Counted from the stretch's first letter, positions 1 to 8,611 are shown. The stretch: 14,528 bases of DNA from Oscillospiraceae bacterium (GCA_015066165.1 SVOX01000028.1:1-14528); one strand, 5' to 3'. Program-made: numbers and translations. Notes: generated from the letters alone by a model not told the origin.

Positions 1-349
1 TAAGTTTTATAAAGCAAGTAATAAGTGTGTTGCCAATAGCCACACCCACAGCACAACAAGCAAACCCCACAGGAAAACCGAAAACCACTCCCGCTGCAAC
101 CTGTGTAGGTTCGGCAGGTAAAAAGGCGCATACAACCTGAAGCATTGAAAGTATTGCAATGGTAATATAACCACGAACACCAAAACCCATCATTTTGTCA
201 CGTAATTGGTCTGCTGTGAGGCGTTTGTCAAAAAGACTAATAAGCAAATCAAAATTACTGCCCGAAAACATAAAAGCGAGCAATAAAACAAGCAAAACAA
301 AAAGACCTGCTGTAATTATAAGTTTATCTTTTGTTGATTTTTTTAACAT
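1..349 (-). CDS. VTT/DedA-type (TVP38/TMEM64-like) membrane protein, partial
   Basis: The first 116 codons are present and the C-terminus runs off the left edge. The protein begins MLKKSTKDKL, followed by a hydrophobic helix at about residues 11-29, a polar stretch with SLFDKRLTADQLRD, and then a second hydrophobic block. That block carries FLPAEPTQVAAGVVFGFPVG followed by small residues and GNTL. This Pro/Gly-rich, small-residue segment is typical of the VTT (SNARE-associated/DedA) fold, whose members are polytopic inner-membrane proteins proposed to act in lipid or small-molecule transport. The ATG at 349 lies about 28 nt downstream of a consensus promoter's expected start point, with a GGTGG stretch about a dozen bases ahead as a modest ribosome site. 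The family call is from motif recognition; the substrate cannot be inferred. Confidence 0.8.
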   Translation of the reverse strand, partial: MLKKSTKDKLIITAGLFVLLVLLLAFMFSGSNFDLLISLFDKRLTADQLRDKMMGFGVRGYITIAILSMLQVVCAFLPAEPTQVAAGVVFGFPVGFACCAVGVAIGNTLITCFIKL

Positions 350-383
350 AATGATTATCCACCGCATTCATAATCTGTTCACA

Positions 384-412
384 ATTATATCATAATTCGA
401 CATTTTTTTCAA
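384..412 (-). promoter_or_regulatory. Sigma-A promoter of the VTT-family gene
   Basis: On the minus strand TTGAAA (407-412) and a perfect TATAAT (384-389) are separated by exactly 17 bp. Transcription would start near 377, giving a leader of about 28 nt before the ATG at 349. Confidence 0.8.
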
Positions 413-440
413 GAATTATATCTTACCGCTTAAGCCATAC

Positions 441-497
441 AAAACAAAAAAACAAGGATTTTGCATTGTGTTCTAAAGGACACAATGCAAAATCCTT
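441..497 (-). terminator. Intrinsic terminator of the ade/NlpC-P60 unit
   Basis: A perfect 18-bp inverted repeat (arms 454-471 and 480-497, 8-nt loop) begins 10 nt beyond the stop codon of the NlpC/P60-like gene. On the minus strand it is followed by a T-rich tract (complement of 441-453). It ends the two-gene unit ahead of the VTT gene's own promoter. Confidence 0.88.
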
Positions 498-507
498 ATA
501 TTTATAT

Positions 508-1968
508 TTATTCTTTAAATGAAGGTCTTAAAACAACAAAACAAAATTTGCCAAGCAAACTATCAATAAATTCATCAATTCGGTTTCCTTCGAGAACTTC
601 ATACTCTCCACCAAATTTAGTTTTTCCAACTATTTTATCGCCCAAATAAACAGCACTAAAACTTTCTTTTCCACAAGCGTCATTAGATATAACAATTATA
701 TCACCAACAAGGAAATCACGCTTTATAACACGGTTTGTTCTGATAAACGGATACCGTATCATTTCGGGCGTTATAACACCGGTGCCTCCAAAAAGCGAAT
801 ACACCGCACCGTCTAAAACGGGGTTTTGGGTTCTTCTTGCCAACACGTCACCTGTTGGGGAATCGTGAAGATAGAAAAGATTTTGCAAAACTTTTGTTTC
901 GCTGGTTTCCACTTTAATACCTGCGTTTTCATAAATATTGGAAACGGTTTGTAAATCAAATGTTTTCACTTTTTCAAGTTGATTTGTCAATATGTCACGT
1001 TGTTCATTTGAAAGCGTTTTGCCCAAAAGCACCATTGGTACAAAAACTTCAAATTCACCGAGATACATTTTAACGTCCTTAAGTAATGCAACATTTTTGT
1101 CTTCAACCGTAACCTTAAAAGTGATAGTTGTGGTGGAGTTTGGCAAAATTTCTATTTGACATTTATTTTCGCCTATAACATTTGCAAAATCAGGCACTTC
1201 AATTTTTGCAATCGATTTTTTGGAGTTGCCCTTTTTTTCGGTTACTTTAAGACAAAATTCAATTTCGTCACCGTGTTTAGCATTTTCAAAACCTACGGGA
1301 TTTGTTAAAACCTCAACGTAAAGCCCGTCACATTCGCCAACTCTTGCCAAAGTGCGTTTGGTTGGTTCCCCTACTTCCAAAAGCGGTCTTGCAATACTGA
1401 CACGTCTTATCTTCTCGGAAAAAACACCCTTTTCTGTTAACAGTTTATTTTCAAGAAGGTCAACAAACAACCCTGCTTCATACTCACGGCTTTTACAATT
1501 TTGATAGTCATAACTATCGGCTCTGCCGTTGGTAGTACAATGAATATACTTATGGTCACCCATATAAATTAAAGTATGACCGCTGCCCACACCTCTATCG
1601 TAGGTGATAACATCGCCAGACTTTAAAACGTCAAGTATTTGTTTTTTGACAATATCATGTTCTTCTTTACTGTGAGTAAACTCGTGATAATAAACCCTTG
1701 GGGTGACGTAATCAACCATATGCCAAGTAAGGTCGTGTGGCAATTCATACCCAAACGCCTCATAATAAACCGCTCCCACAAACGAAGAACAATCAAAATA
1801 CTGGGTGTTTTGACCTGTTGCCGCCTCGGGCGGTAATAATTTTCTTCTTCTGGGCGTTAAAAACAAACTGCGGTCCATACATCTTTGGTCGTACTGGATA
1901 TTTTTGCCGCGTTCAAAATATGATAAAGCGGTAGAAATAAGAATTTCTTGCTTTTGAGTTATATCCAT
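508..1968 (-). CDS. Two-lobed NlpC/P60-like protein lacking a signal peptide
   Basis: This 486-residue protein has an N-terminal lobe with the hallmarks of an NlpC/P60-type cysteine hydrolase. FDCSSFVGAVYYEAFG places the candidate nucleophile at Cys60, and GDVITYD...GSGHTLIYMGD places the candidate His at 131. Residues about 215-315 look like an all-beta, Ig/CARDB-like spacer. The C-terminal part (about 385-483) reads as a second, degenerate NlpC/P60 lobe: LDGAVYSLFGG echoes the nucleophile helix but lacks the Cys, VGDIIVISND and YLGD echo the core strands, and it closes with FCFVVLRP. There is no signal peptide, anchor or SH3 domain, which is odd for a cell-wall hydrolase and suggests a cytoplasmic substrate. 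GGAGAG lies 9 nt before the ATG. The gene starts 17 bp after the adenine deaminase stop, so the two are probably cotranscribed. Substrate unknown. Confidence 0.72.
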   Translation of the reverse strand: MDITQKQEILISTALSYFERGKNIQYDQRCMDRSLFLTPRRRKLLPPEAATGQNTQYFDCSSFVGAVYYEAFGYELPHDLTWHMVDYVTPRVYYHEFTHSKEEHDIVKKQILDVLKSGDVITYDRGVGSGHTLIYMGDHKYIHCTTNGRADSYDYQNCKSREYEAGLFVDLLENKLLTEKGVFSEKIRRVSIARPLLEVGEPTKRTLARVGECDGLYVEVLTNPVGFENAKHGDEIEFCLKVTEKKGNSKKSIAKIEVPDFANVIGENKCQIEILPNSTTTITFKVTVEDKNVALLKDVKMYLGEFEVFVPMVLLGKTLSNEQRDILTNQLEKVKTFDLQTVSNIYENAGIKVETSETKVLQNLFYLHDSPTGDVLARRTQNPVLDGAVYSLFGGTGVITPEMIRYPFIRTNRVIKRDFLVGDIIVISNDACGKESFSAVYLGDKIVGKTKFGGEYEVLEGNRIDEFIDSLLGKFCFVVLRPSFKE

Positions 1969-1985
1969 TGCTTCAACTCTCCAAA

Positions 1986-3782
1986 CTACTCAACTTCCAA
2001 ATCAGCAAAATTAAAGGTTGTGCAATCAACTAATCCACGGTTTGTAAGGCGAAGTTCAGGCAGACAAGCCAAAGGTATTAAAGCCATTGTCATAAAAGGT
2101 GACACAATATCGCAACCAATTTTTTTCCACGCCTTGTCAAGATTTTCAACCTTTTGACTCATTTCTTCGGCAGATTTTGTATTCATAAGTCCTGCCAAAG
2201 GCAATTCTACGCAACCAAGCACTTTGCCGTCGCACACAGCACACATACCGCCGCCACATTCTATAAGAGTGTTAGCCGCAAGTGCCATATCTTGGTCATT
2301 TGTACCTATTACAAGTAAATTATGAGCATCGTGTGCAACAGTTGAAGCCATTGCACCACATTTAATATTAAAGCCCTTTACAAAACCAACACCGTGTTTG
2401 CCTGTGTTATTGTGACGTTCAAATACAAATGTCTTCAAAACGTCTTGCTTTATATCCGATTCAATACATCCGTTCTTAACGTCAAGAGTGATATGTCTTT
2501 CATAGTCACCAACTCTTGCTGGGATAATTTCAATCGCTCTAACAGTTACTTTATCCTTTTTGTCGGTCTTGATTTTGAAAGTATCAGCAGTAATCTTTTC
2601 GCCAACGTGCATTGTGTTCATTGAATATTCGGGATAGGTACTTTCGGGGAAAGTGCAAAGCATTTTACCGTTTTCTGCTACCATTTCACCGTCTATCATA
2701 ACCTTTTTAATATTAAAGTTTTCAAGATTATCGATAAAAATAATATCAGCGCATTTACTTGGTGTTATAGAACCGATTTCGTTATCCATATGGAAACACT
2801 GCGCACAGTTTATGGTAACCATTTGTACCGCAGTAACAGGATCAACACCCTCTTCTATTGCACGGCGTACAATATGGTCTAAATGTCCGTTTTCAATAAG
2901 AGTATGTGGATGGGTATCGTCAGAAATAAGCACAGCATAACGTGAATCAATTTCATTTTGTGTGACCGCTTTGCTTACTTCTTTTAAGTCATGCCAAGCA
3001 GAGCCCTCACGAAGCATAGCATACATACCAAGACGCATTTTCTCTAACGCATCTTCGGCTCTTGTTGATTCGTGACAGCATCTGATTCCCGCCGCAATAT
3101 AAGAGTTAAGACCGCTTGCAGTTTCGGGTATAGAATAGTGACCTGTTACAATTTTATCGGCTTTAAGGGTTTCACCTGTAATAGCGTGGGTTTCATCATT
3201 ACTTAATTGAATTCCGGGGAAGTTCATCATTTCACCCAAACCCACCACTTCGGAAAGTTTCATTTGTTCACGAATATCTTCCGAAGTAATTGTAGCGCCG
3301 TTATCTTCAAAACCAGGTACTGCAGGTACGCAAGAAGGTAACGTGAGCATTGCTTTTAAAGGTGTTTTTTCGGCATCTTTAATCATAATTTCAACACCCT
3401 TAAAGCCCAAAACGTTACAAATTTCGTGTGGGTCGTAATAAATACCGGTTGTACCGTGTGGAATAACAGAACGCGCATATTCACGGGCGCTTAACATTGA
3501 GGATTCAATATGAATATGCCCGTCAAGCATACCTGGGGCAATATACATACCATTTGCATCAATAACATTTGTGTTGTCGCCAATACAGTGTGAAGCATCA
3601 CCCACAAGCGCAATTCTTCCGCTATGAATAGCAACGTCGGTATTTTCTATTATTTCTTTAGTACAAACGTTAATAAGTTTTGCATTTTTAATAACTGTCT
3701 CGGCAGGTGTTTTGCCAATTGCTACTGCCGACAAATCTTTAGAACATTCCCAAAGTTGTTTTTTGCAAAATTTGTTAAACAT
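1986..3782 (-). CDS. ade: Adenine deaminase
   Basis: It converts adenine to hypoxanthine and ammonia in purine salvage, in the cytoplasm. The 598-residue protein matches the usual length of the bacterial Ade family (amidohydrolase superfamily). Visible metal and active-site motifs are GMLDGHIHIESSM (His89, His91), the PHG-TTGIYYDPHE region, GLGEMMNF (Glu184), TGHYS (His215), CCHES (His237) and ISDDTHPHTL (Asp288/Asp289). The C-terminal Ade domain follows with DAHNLLVIGTNDQDMALA. An in-frame upstream start at 3830 would add 16 residues, but it lies upstream of the predicted transcription start (about 3812). The ATG at 3782 has AAGGGG at a good distance, so I chose it. It is the first gene of a unit with the NlpC/P60-like gene. 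The 30-nt leader leaves no room for a purine riboswitch. Confidence 0.95.
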   Translation of the reverse strand: MFNKFCKKQLWECSKDLSAVAIGKTPAETVIKNAKLINVCTKEIIENTDVAIHSGRIALVGDASHCIGDNTNVIDANGMYIAPGMLDGHIHIESSMLSAREYARSVIPHGTTGIYYDPHEICNVLGFKGVEIMIKDAEKTPLKAMLTLPSCVPAVPGFEDNGATITSEDIREQMKLSEVVGLGEMMNFPGIQLSNDETHAITGETLKADKIVTGHYSIPETASGLNSYIAAGIRCCHESTRAEDALEKMRLGMYAMLREGSAWHDLKEVSKAVTQNEIDSRYAVLISDDTHPHTLIENGHLDHIVRRAIEEGVDPVTAVQMVTINCAQCFHMDNEIGSITPSKCADIIFIDNLENFNIKKVMIDGEMVAENGKMLCTFPESTYPEYSMNTMHVGEKITADTFKIKTDKKDKVTVRAIEIIPARVGDYERHITLDVKNGCIESDIKQDVLKTFVFERHNNTGKHGVGFVKGFNIKCGAMASTVAHDAHNLLVIGTNDQDMALAANTLIECGGGMCAVCDGKVLGCVELPLAGLMNTKSAEEMSQKVENLDKAWKKIGCDIVSPFMTMALIPLACLPELRLTNRGLVDCTTFNFADLEVE

Positions 3783-3818
3783 ACTATTACCCCTTTTTAT
3801 AAAAATTCCTTTTAGCCA

Positions 3819-3847
3819 AGTATAACACACTAAATATTATTTTTCAA
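3819..3847 (-). promoter_or_regulatory. Sigma-A promoter of ade
   Basis: TTGAAA (3842-3847) and TATACT (3819-3824) are 17 bp apart on the minus strand. The predicted start near 3812 leaves a 30-nt leader, which decides the ade start codon at 3782. Confidence 0.8.
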
Positions 3848-3850
3848 TTA

Positions 3851-3884
3851 AAACAACAAAAAATCCCAAGCGAACTTGGGATTT
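3851..3884 (-). terminator. Intrinsic terminator of glnA
   Basis: A perfect 10-bp stem (3861-3870 with 3875-3884) closes a TTCG tetraloop when read on the minus strand and is followed by TTTGTTGTTT. It lies 9 nt past the glnA stop. Its downstream edge nearly touches the ade -35 box. Confidence 0.88.
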
Positions 3885-3892
3885 TTAAAATA

Positions 3893-5317
3893 TTAAAGGT
3901 TATAGTACTTGTCAAATTCAGCAGGGTGCGGAATAGCAGCAAGTTGGCTACATTCAGCACGTTTTGCCTTAATGAAGTTCTTGATAAGTTCTTCGGGGAA
4001 TACGCCGCCCTCGGTCAAGTAGTCAAAATCTTTTTCCAAACAATCAAGCGCTTCAGGAAGTGAGGTGGGAAGACCTTGAAGTTTTGCCTTTTCTTCTTCA
4101 GGAAGATTATAAAGGTTCATATCATACGGTCCCCAACCGTTTGCTTTAGGATCGATTTTATTCTTAATACCGTCAAGACCTGCCATAAGAATTGCAGCAT
4201 AGCAGAAATACGGGTTGCAAGTAGCATCGGGGTTGCGAAGTTCAAAACGGCGTTTGTCAGGGCTTTTAGCATAAGCCGGAATACGAATAACCGCACTTCT
4301 GTTAGAAGTAGCGTAACCAACGGTTACAGGCGCCTCAAAGCCGGGAACCAAACGTTTGAACGAGTTGGTGCTTGGGTTTGTGATAGCGCACAAAGAACCG
4401 ATATGTTTTAAAAGACCGCCAATAAAGTAGTGAGCAGTTTCGCTTAAATGTGAATAACCGTTATCGTCAGAGAAAACAGGTTCGCCATCTTTAAAGAGAA
4501 TCATATGAACGTGCATACCGCTACCTGCTTCACCGTAAATGGGCTTTGGCATAAAGGTTGCGCTCTTGCCGTATTTAAGAGCAGTATTGTGAATGATATA
4601 TTTAATCATCATTGTAGCGTCAGCCATGTGTACCACTTCGCCAAGTTGCGGTTCAATTTCAAACTGACCTGATGCTGCAACTTCGGGATGATGATAATTG
4701 ATTTCAATACCTGCGTCTTTCATGTGCATACACATTTCGCTACGGCATTCATAAGAAATGTCAAACGGTTTTGCAATGTGATAATTCTTTTGCTTTGGTA
4801 CAACAACACCAAGACCTTCGGTAGCGCTGTTCCAATAAGACTGTTTAGCATCTACAGTAGCACCGATATATCTGCCTTCAACGTTCCAAGTAACATCATC
4901 AAAAAGATAAAACTCAAACTCGGGCAAAATTTTCATTTCATCAGCAATGCCGCTTTGCTTCATATATTCAACAGCCGCTTTAATTATGTTACGGGGATAC
5001 TGTGCAAGCGGACGGTTTTCAGGTGAGTCAATTATCATTGCATTACCTGTCATAGAAAGAGTTGGAATATCACAAAACGGGTCAATAAGGGCAGTATCAG
5101 GATCTGGAATAAATACCATATCACTCTTTTCAACCACAGCATAACCGTAGTTGGAAGCGTCAAAGCCAATTCCGCTTTTCATTGTATCTTCAGAAAAGTT
5201 TTCAGCCGGAATTGTAACGTGACGGTACTGACCGTTAATGTCAACCATTTTAAAGTCAACCATCTTAATACCGTTTTCTTTAATAATAGCAAGAATGTCC
5301 TTAACAGTTTTCGCCAT
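3893..5317 (-). CDS. glnA: Type I glutamine synthetase
   Basis: It makes glutamine from glutamate, ammonia and ATP, the main entry of ammonia into metabolism. The 474 residues fit a GSI subunit. Signature blocks are FDASNYG (52-58), ESDMVF-like KSDMVFIPD (64-72), the metal-binding LPEFEFYLF (131-139), GSGMHVHM (265-272), NPSTNSFKRLVPGFEAP (314-330), NRSAVIRIPAY (339-349) and RFELRNPDATCNPY (357-370). The tail NLYNLPEEE places Tyr403 where E. coli GlnA carries its adenylylated Tyr, but this Tyr context also occurs in enzymes that are not adenylylated, so no regulation is inferred. AGAGG lies 8-9 nt before the ATG. It appears monocistronic, with its own promoter and terminator; no GlnR gene is adjacent. 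Confidence 0.96.
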   Translation of the reverse strand: MAKTVKDILAIIKENGIKMVDFKMVDINGQYRHVTIPAENFSEDTMKSGIGFDASNYGYAVVEKSDMVFIPDPDTALIDPFCDIPTLSMTGNAMIIDSPENRPLAQYPRNIIKAAVEYMKQSGIADEMKILPEFEFYLFDDVTWNVEGRYIGATVDAKQSYWNSATEGLGVVVPKQKNYHIAKPFDISYECRSEMCMHMKDAGIEINYHHPEVAASGQFEIEPQLGEVVHMADATMMIKYIIHNTALKYGKSATFMPKPIYGEAGSGMHVHMILFKDGEPVFSDDNGYSHLSETAHYFIGGLLKHIGSLCAITNPSTNSFKRLVPGFEAPVTVGYATSNRSAVIRIPAYAKSPDKRRFELRNPDATCNPYFCYAAILMAGLDGIKNKIDPKANGWGPYDMNLYNLPEEEKAKLQGLPTSLPEALDCLEKDFDYLTEGGVFPEELIKNFIKAKRAECSQLAAIPHPAEFDKYYNL

Positions 5318-5355
5318 AAATCATACCTCTTTTACATTTAAAATTCTTTAAATAA

Positions 5356-5384
5356 AATATATCAAAAATCAACCTTTTTGTCAA
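5356..5384 (-). promoter_or_regulatory. Sigma-A promoter of glnA
   Basis: A perfect TTGACA (5379-5384) and TATATT (5356-5361) with a 17-bp spacer on the minus strand. The start near 5349 leaves a leader of about 32 nt. This is the strongest promoter match among the protein-coding genes here. Confidence 0.85.
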
Positions 5385-5403
5385 TAAAAAGCCAAACTAA
5401 AGT

Positions 5404-6261
5404 TTAAGCATCTAAAACTGAATTTATTACACTTCCAATCAAACCGCCGGAAGAAGTTTTAGCGGGTTCTTTTGTGCTGTTTTTTTGTTGCATCAAAGTA
5501 CCATAGGTCACCGGCGCCATTAAAATTTTACCCGTTCCTCTAAATACATTGACTACACCTTCACCGCTTGCGAGCGAACCAAGTAACGATTTTCCCGATT
5601 TTTCAACAGTGAACTGTAAAGATTTACTCCAAGCAATTGCCATATTTCCGTCAATTTTCACTTCATCGTTTTCTAAAACTATTTCAATAAGTTCTTCACG
5701 TGGAACTGCACTTTCTAAAACAGCAATACCTTCACCCGACAACGATAAATTAAACAATCCTTCGCCGCCGAGTAAAGCAGATGATACGTTAGATCTTGCC
5801 ACAATTTCTTCTTTTATATTTGAATCACAAGCCAAAAACAGTCCGTCATCAAGAACCATGCCTCCGCCCCAAGTTGAAACGTCCTCAAGGATAATATATT
5901 TATAAGTTGGTTCAAACATAACGTAACCATTACCTTGATAAATGGGTTTAGCGGTTGACTCACCTGTTGCAATACCTTTTATTGCTTTACCTAAAAAATC
6001 TTTAGCGCCCTTTATTCCGGAAGACATTGTTACACTACCTGCAGTCCATTGCATAGCGCCGGCTTGAACTTTAACAGCATTTCCGTTAAGTTTGCAAAGA
6101 ACCTGTCTTTTTCTGAAGTTCATTTCTTGCATAAAATATGCAACCGCTGAAGATGAAGGATCAACACTCAAATCTTTTTGATGTTCATAAACTTCATAGC
6201 AACCAATTTCTGCTATTTTCTTCATGTTTTCGTTGTTTTGCAAATTGTTAATTTGAACCAT
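5404..6261 (-). CDS. AIM24 family protein
   Basis: This 285-residue protein belongs to the AIM24 (DUF124) beta-rich fold. Supporting features are the glycine-rich AGAMQWTAGSVTMSSGIKG block, YIILEDVSTWGGGMVLDDGLFLAC, the GGEGLFNLSLSGEGIAVLES core, and the late VEKSGKSLLGSLASGEGVVNVFRGTGKILMAP segment. There is no signal peptide or membrane helix. The N-terminal 30 residues, before MQEMNFRKRQ, are more polar and resemble an extension seen on some family members. AAAGGGGAAA gives a clear ribosome site before the ATG. Bacterial members have no settled molecular function. It lies 95 bp downstream of rsmF with no convincing terminator between, so readthrough from the rRNA methyltransferase unit is possible. 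glnA follows but has its own promoter. Confidence 0.88.
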   Translation of the reverse strand: MVQINNLQNNENMKKIAEIGCYEVYEHQKDLSVDPSSSAVAYFMQEMNFRKRQVLCKLNGNAVKVQAGAMQWTAGSVTMSSGIKGAKDFLGKAIKGIATGESTAKPIYQGNGYVMFEPTYKYIILEDVSTWGGGMVLDDGLFLACDSNIKEEIVARSNVSSALLGGEGLFNLSLSGEGIAVLESAVPREELIEIVLENDEVKIDGNMAIAWSKSLQFTVEKSGKSLLGSLASGEGVVNVFRGTGKILMAPVTYGTLMQQKNSTKEPAKTSSGGLIGSVINSVLDA

Positions 6262-6308
6262 TTTTATTTCCCCTTTTCTTTTTAACGTTTATGAATTAAA
6301 TTTTTAGT

Positions 6309-6338
6309 TTAATACATACATATATTTTAACAAATCAA
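6309..6338 (-). promoter_or_regulatory. Possible weak promoter of the AIM24 gene
   Basis: TTGATT (6333-6338) and TATTAA (6309-6314), 18 bp apart, are each 4/6 matches. The region is so AT-rich that chance matches are likely. An overlapping alternative pairs TTGTTA with TAAACT at 16 bp. Confidence 0.3.
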
Positions 6339-6356
6339 CTCTTTAAAGTAAAGTTT

Positions 6357-7706
6357 TTATTTGCGCAATCCTTTTGGATAGTGGTTTTTGGCTTTGCCGT
6401 TTACAACCTTTGCACCGCCAAGTGAAAATCCGTCAACCGTAACTACTGCCCAACCGTTAGTCATATCTACGTCAATTTCTTCACCGTGTAGATATTTTAT
6501 AAGTTTGTCACTTTCAAGCGGTAAATTAATTTTTCGTTTAAACTTATGACCAAGTGCCGCAAAAAACTGATGGTGCGGCATAACATAATTTTTTCTAACT
6601 TCGCCAATTGTAACCCCGCAACAAAATGCCTGTCCGTCTTTTATTGGTATTTTATTGTTGTAATATACAGGGTTTCCGTTATACTCGCCGACGTATTCGG
6701 GATTATATTCACTCAATGTTTCATTAAGAAAATCTGTAACAATTTTATTGGGCTTTTTATTGTTAAAAACGGTTTTGCTATTATGCTCATTTTCGCCTTT
6801 GTGGTGAAGCACCGCCATAAACTGACCTTCCCCTTTGGCTTTATGGGGGTAAAACCTACGTGCAAAGTGAATGTTTTGGCATTTGCAACCCTCAAACGCA
6901 ATTCCGTCGCAAGTATATTTTTGCACCCTTTCATTAACGGGAACAATTTGAAATTCAGGGTGTCGCTCCAAAAAGGCGTCAACCGTCATTTCGTTTTCTT
7001 CCAACGAAAAAGTACAAGTGGCATATACAATATATCCCCCGCTTTTAAGCGTTTTTACAGCATTATCTAATATTTCGGCTTGACGCTTGGCACACTTTTC
7101 AACGTTGCTCTCGCTCCACTCGTCAATAGCAATTTGTTCTTTGCGGAACATACCCTCGCCCGAGCAGGGCGCATCAACCATAACTAAATCAAAAGCGTTT
7201 TCAAAAACTGTAGCCAATTTAGCGGTATCCATACAAGTAACAACCGCATTGTTAAGTCCCAACCGTTCAATGTTACCTGTTAGTATTTTGCAACGGGAAG
7301 ATATAATTTCATTAGAAACTAAAATTCCGTTTTCGCCAAGTTTGTTCTTTAACTGTGTGCTTTTTCCGCCGGGGGCTGCACACATATCAAGCACACACCA
7401 GTCACTGTTTATATCAACACATTCTACAGGCGCCATTGCCGCCGGTTCTTGAACGTAGATAAGCCCTGCATGGTGATATAAATGGTTGCCAACTTTTTCA
7501 TAATCAAGATAATATCCGTTAGCAACGTATGGGATTTTTTCTTTTGAAAAAACATTGATTTTTTCAAATTCTTCTAAACTGATTTTATCGGTATTAACCC
7601 TAAACGCTTTTATTGGCGGATTTTGCAGTTCTTTTATGTAACTGTCAAATTCCGTACCCAATAATTTTTTCATACGGTTTTGGTATTCTTGGGGCAGTTG
7701 TTTCAT
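6357..7706 (-). CDS. rsmF: RsmF/NOL1-NOP2-Sun family rRNA cytosine-C5 methyltransferase
   Basis: It transfers a methyl group from SAM to carbon 5 of a cytosine in 16S rRNA. The 449-residue protein has an N-terminal RsmF-type region, SAM motif I LDMCAAPGGKS (106-116), DAPCSGEGMFRK with catalytic-pair Cys181, and YATCTFSLEENE with Cys231. The C-terminal third (after about residue 290) looks like the RsmF accessory/PUA-like region and includes GVTIGEVRKNYVMPHHQFFAALG. Its ATG overlaps the rsmE stop as ATGA (7703-7706), with AAGGAAG just upstream inside rsmE, so translation is probably coupled. The exact target cytosine(s) cannot be read from sequence; Gram-positive members of this branch can modify more than one site. 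Confidence 0.9.
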   Translation of the reverse strand: MKQLPQEYQNRMKKLLGTEFDSYIKELQNPPIKAFRVNTDKISLEEFEKINVFSKEKIPYVANGYYLDYEKVGNHLYHHAGLIYVQEPAAMAPVECVDINSDWCVLDMCAAPGGKSTQLKNKLGENGILVSNEIISSRCKILTGNIERLGLNNAVVTCMDTAKLATVFENAFDLVMVDAPCSGEGMFRKEQIAIDEWSESNVEKCAKRQAEILDNAVKTLKSGGYIVYATCTFSLEENEMTVDAFLERHPEFQIVPVNERVQKYTCDGIAFEGCKCQNIHFARRFYPHKAKGEGQFMAVLHHKGENEHNSKTVFNNKKPNKIVTDFLNETLSEYNPEYVGEYNGNPVYYNNKIPIKDGQAFCCGVTIGEVRKNYVMPHHQFFAALGHKFKRKINLPLESDKLIKYLHGEEIDVDMTNGWAVVTVDGFSLGGAKVVNGKAKNHYPKGLRK

Positions 7707-8455
7707 TTGTTACTTCCTTCAAACATTTCAATATTAAGCATACACATACCAACCGCCGTAATTGCGGCAGTTTCGGTACGAAGTATCCTTTTTCCTAAAG
7801 AAATAATTTTAGCATTTGACTTAAGTGCTTTTTCAATTTCCAACTTTTCAAAGCCACCTTCGGGGCCTATGAAAATACCCACACTTTTAACGTTTTTAAG
7901 TTGTTCTAACGCCTCAATTGTAGCGGTCATACCCTCTTTGTTTTCGTAAGGCACCAAAATTAAATCAAGTGTTCTTGCAAATTCCAACGCCTTATCAAAC
8001 GTGCAAACGCTCTTAATTTCAGGTATAATATTGCGTTTGCTTTGTTTTGCGGCACTTTCGGCAATACTTTGCCAACGCAACTGTTTTGCTTTGGCTTTTT
8101 TATCGTCAAGTTTAACAATACAGTGTTTCATTTGAACAGGCACAACCGAAAAAACACCAAGTTCAACACATTTTTGAATAATATATTCCATTTTGTCGCC
8201 TTTGGGCAAACCTTGAAACAGGTATATGCTAACCGGAAGTTCAGTATCGGTGTAATCTTGTTCCAAAATTTCCAAAGAAACGGCATCTTCCAAGAAATTA
8301 TCTATACGGCACAAATCACTCTTACCGTCACAACTTATAAGACAAGTGTCACCTATTTCCATTCTTAAAACATTTTTTATGTGATTATAATCTGTACCGT
8401 CAATTATGTAACGTGAATCTTGTTTGTTTTTTTGTTCAGCAAAAAAATTAAACAT
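7703..8455 (-). CDS. rsmE: 16S rRNA m3U1498 methyltransferase
   Basis: It methylates N3 of U1498 in helix 44 of 16S rRNA. The protein is 250 residues, the family's usual size, with an N-terminal PUA-like domain (MFNFFAEQ..., IKNVLRMEIGD) and a SPOUT knot domain. SPOUT signatures are LPKGDKMEYIIQKCVELGV (83-101), ESAAKQSKR (133-141), IGPEGGF (196-202) and LGKRILRTETAA (220-231), where the chain forms the SAM-binding trefoil knot. A longer reading frame starts at a TTG (8506), but it has no ribosome site. The ATG at 8455 is preceded by AGGCAGGG and gives the MxxFF start typical of RsmE. It is the first gene of the rsmE-rsmF unit. Confidence 0.94.
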   Translation of the reverse strand: MFNFFAEQKNKQDSRYIIDGTDYNHIKNVLRMEIGDTCLISCDGKSDLCRIDNFLEDAVSLEILEQDYTDTELPVSIYLFQGLPKGDKMEYIIQKCVELGVFSVVPVQMKHCIVKLDDKKAKAKQLRWQSIAESAAKQSKRNIIPEIKSVCTFDKALEFARTLDLILVPYENKEGMTATIEALEQLKNVKSVGIFIGPEGGFEKLEIEKALKSNAKIISLGKRILRTETAAITAVGMCMLNIEMFEGSNK

Positions 8456-8535
8456 ACCCGCCCTGCCTTTATTAAAGAATAAATTTTCACAAGAACTTTT
8501 AATCAATAATTTTTGATAAATGTTTTACAAAAATA

Positions 8536-8564
8536 ATTATATCATAAAATTATAACTTTTTCCA
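8536..8564 (-). promoter_or_regulatory. Sigma-A promoter of rsmE-rsmF
   Basis: A perfect TATAAT (8536-8541) lies 17 bp from TGGAAA (8559-8564, 4/6) on the minus strand. It sits just below the terminator of the upstream regulator gene, so the unit is insulated. The leader would be about 75 nt. Confidence 0.65.
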
Positions 8565-8574
8565 CCGCAAATAC

Positions 8575-8611
8575 AAAAAAGCCCCAAACCGCAAAGGTTC
8601 AGGACTTTTTT
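8575..8611 (-). terminator. Intrinsic terminator of the XRE regulator gene
   Basis: On the minus strand, sixteen consecutive pairs (some G-U) join 8596-8611 with 8575-8590 around a 5-nt loop. The stem base is A6/T6, so the T-tract forms the 3' arm. It lies 36 nt past the stop. Confidence 0.88.

Noticed and set aside
3783..3830. Longer N-terminus for adenine deaminase, starting at 3830
   Set aside because: It would begin upstream of the predicted transcription start (about 3812) and has no ribosome site; the ATG at 3782 has one.
3783..3847. Purine riboswitch upstream of ade
   Set aside because: The leader from the predicted start to the ATG is only about 30 nt, too short for an aptamer, and no aptamer signature is seen.
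5385..5403. Intrinsic terminator after the AIM24 gene
   Set aside because: The only candidate is AAACT-TT-AGTTT with a 2-nt loop, followed by CTTTTT; the stem is too weak to support a call.
6546..7070. Plus-strand reading frame of 174 codons inside rsmF
   Set aside because: It is antisense to a well-supported methyltransferase gene, lacks a ribosome site, and shows no recognisable motif.
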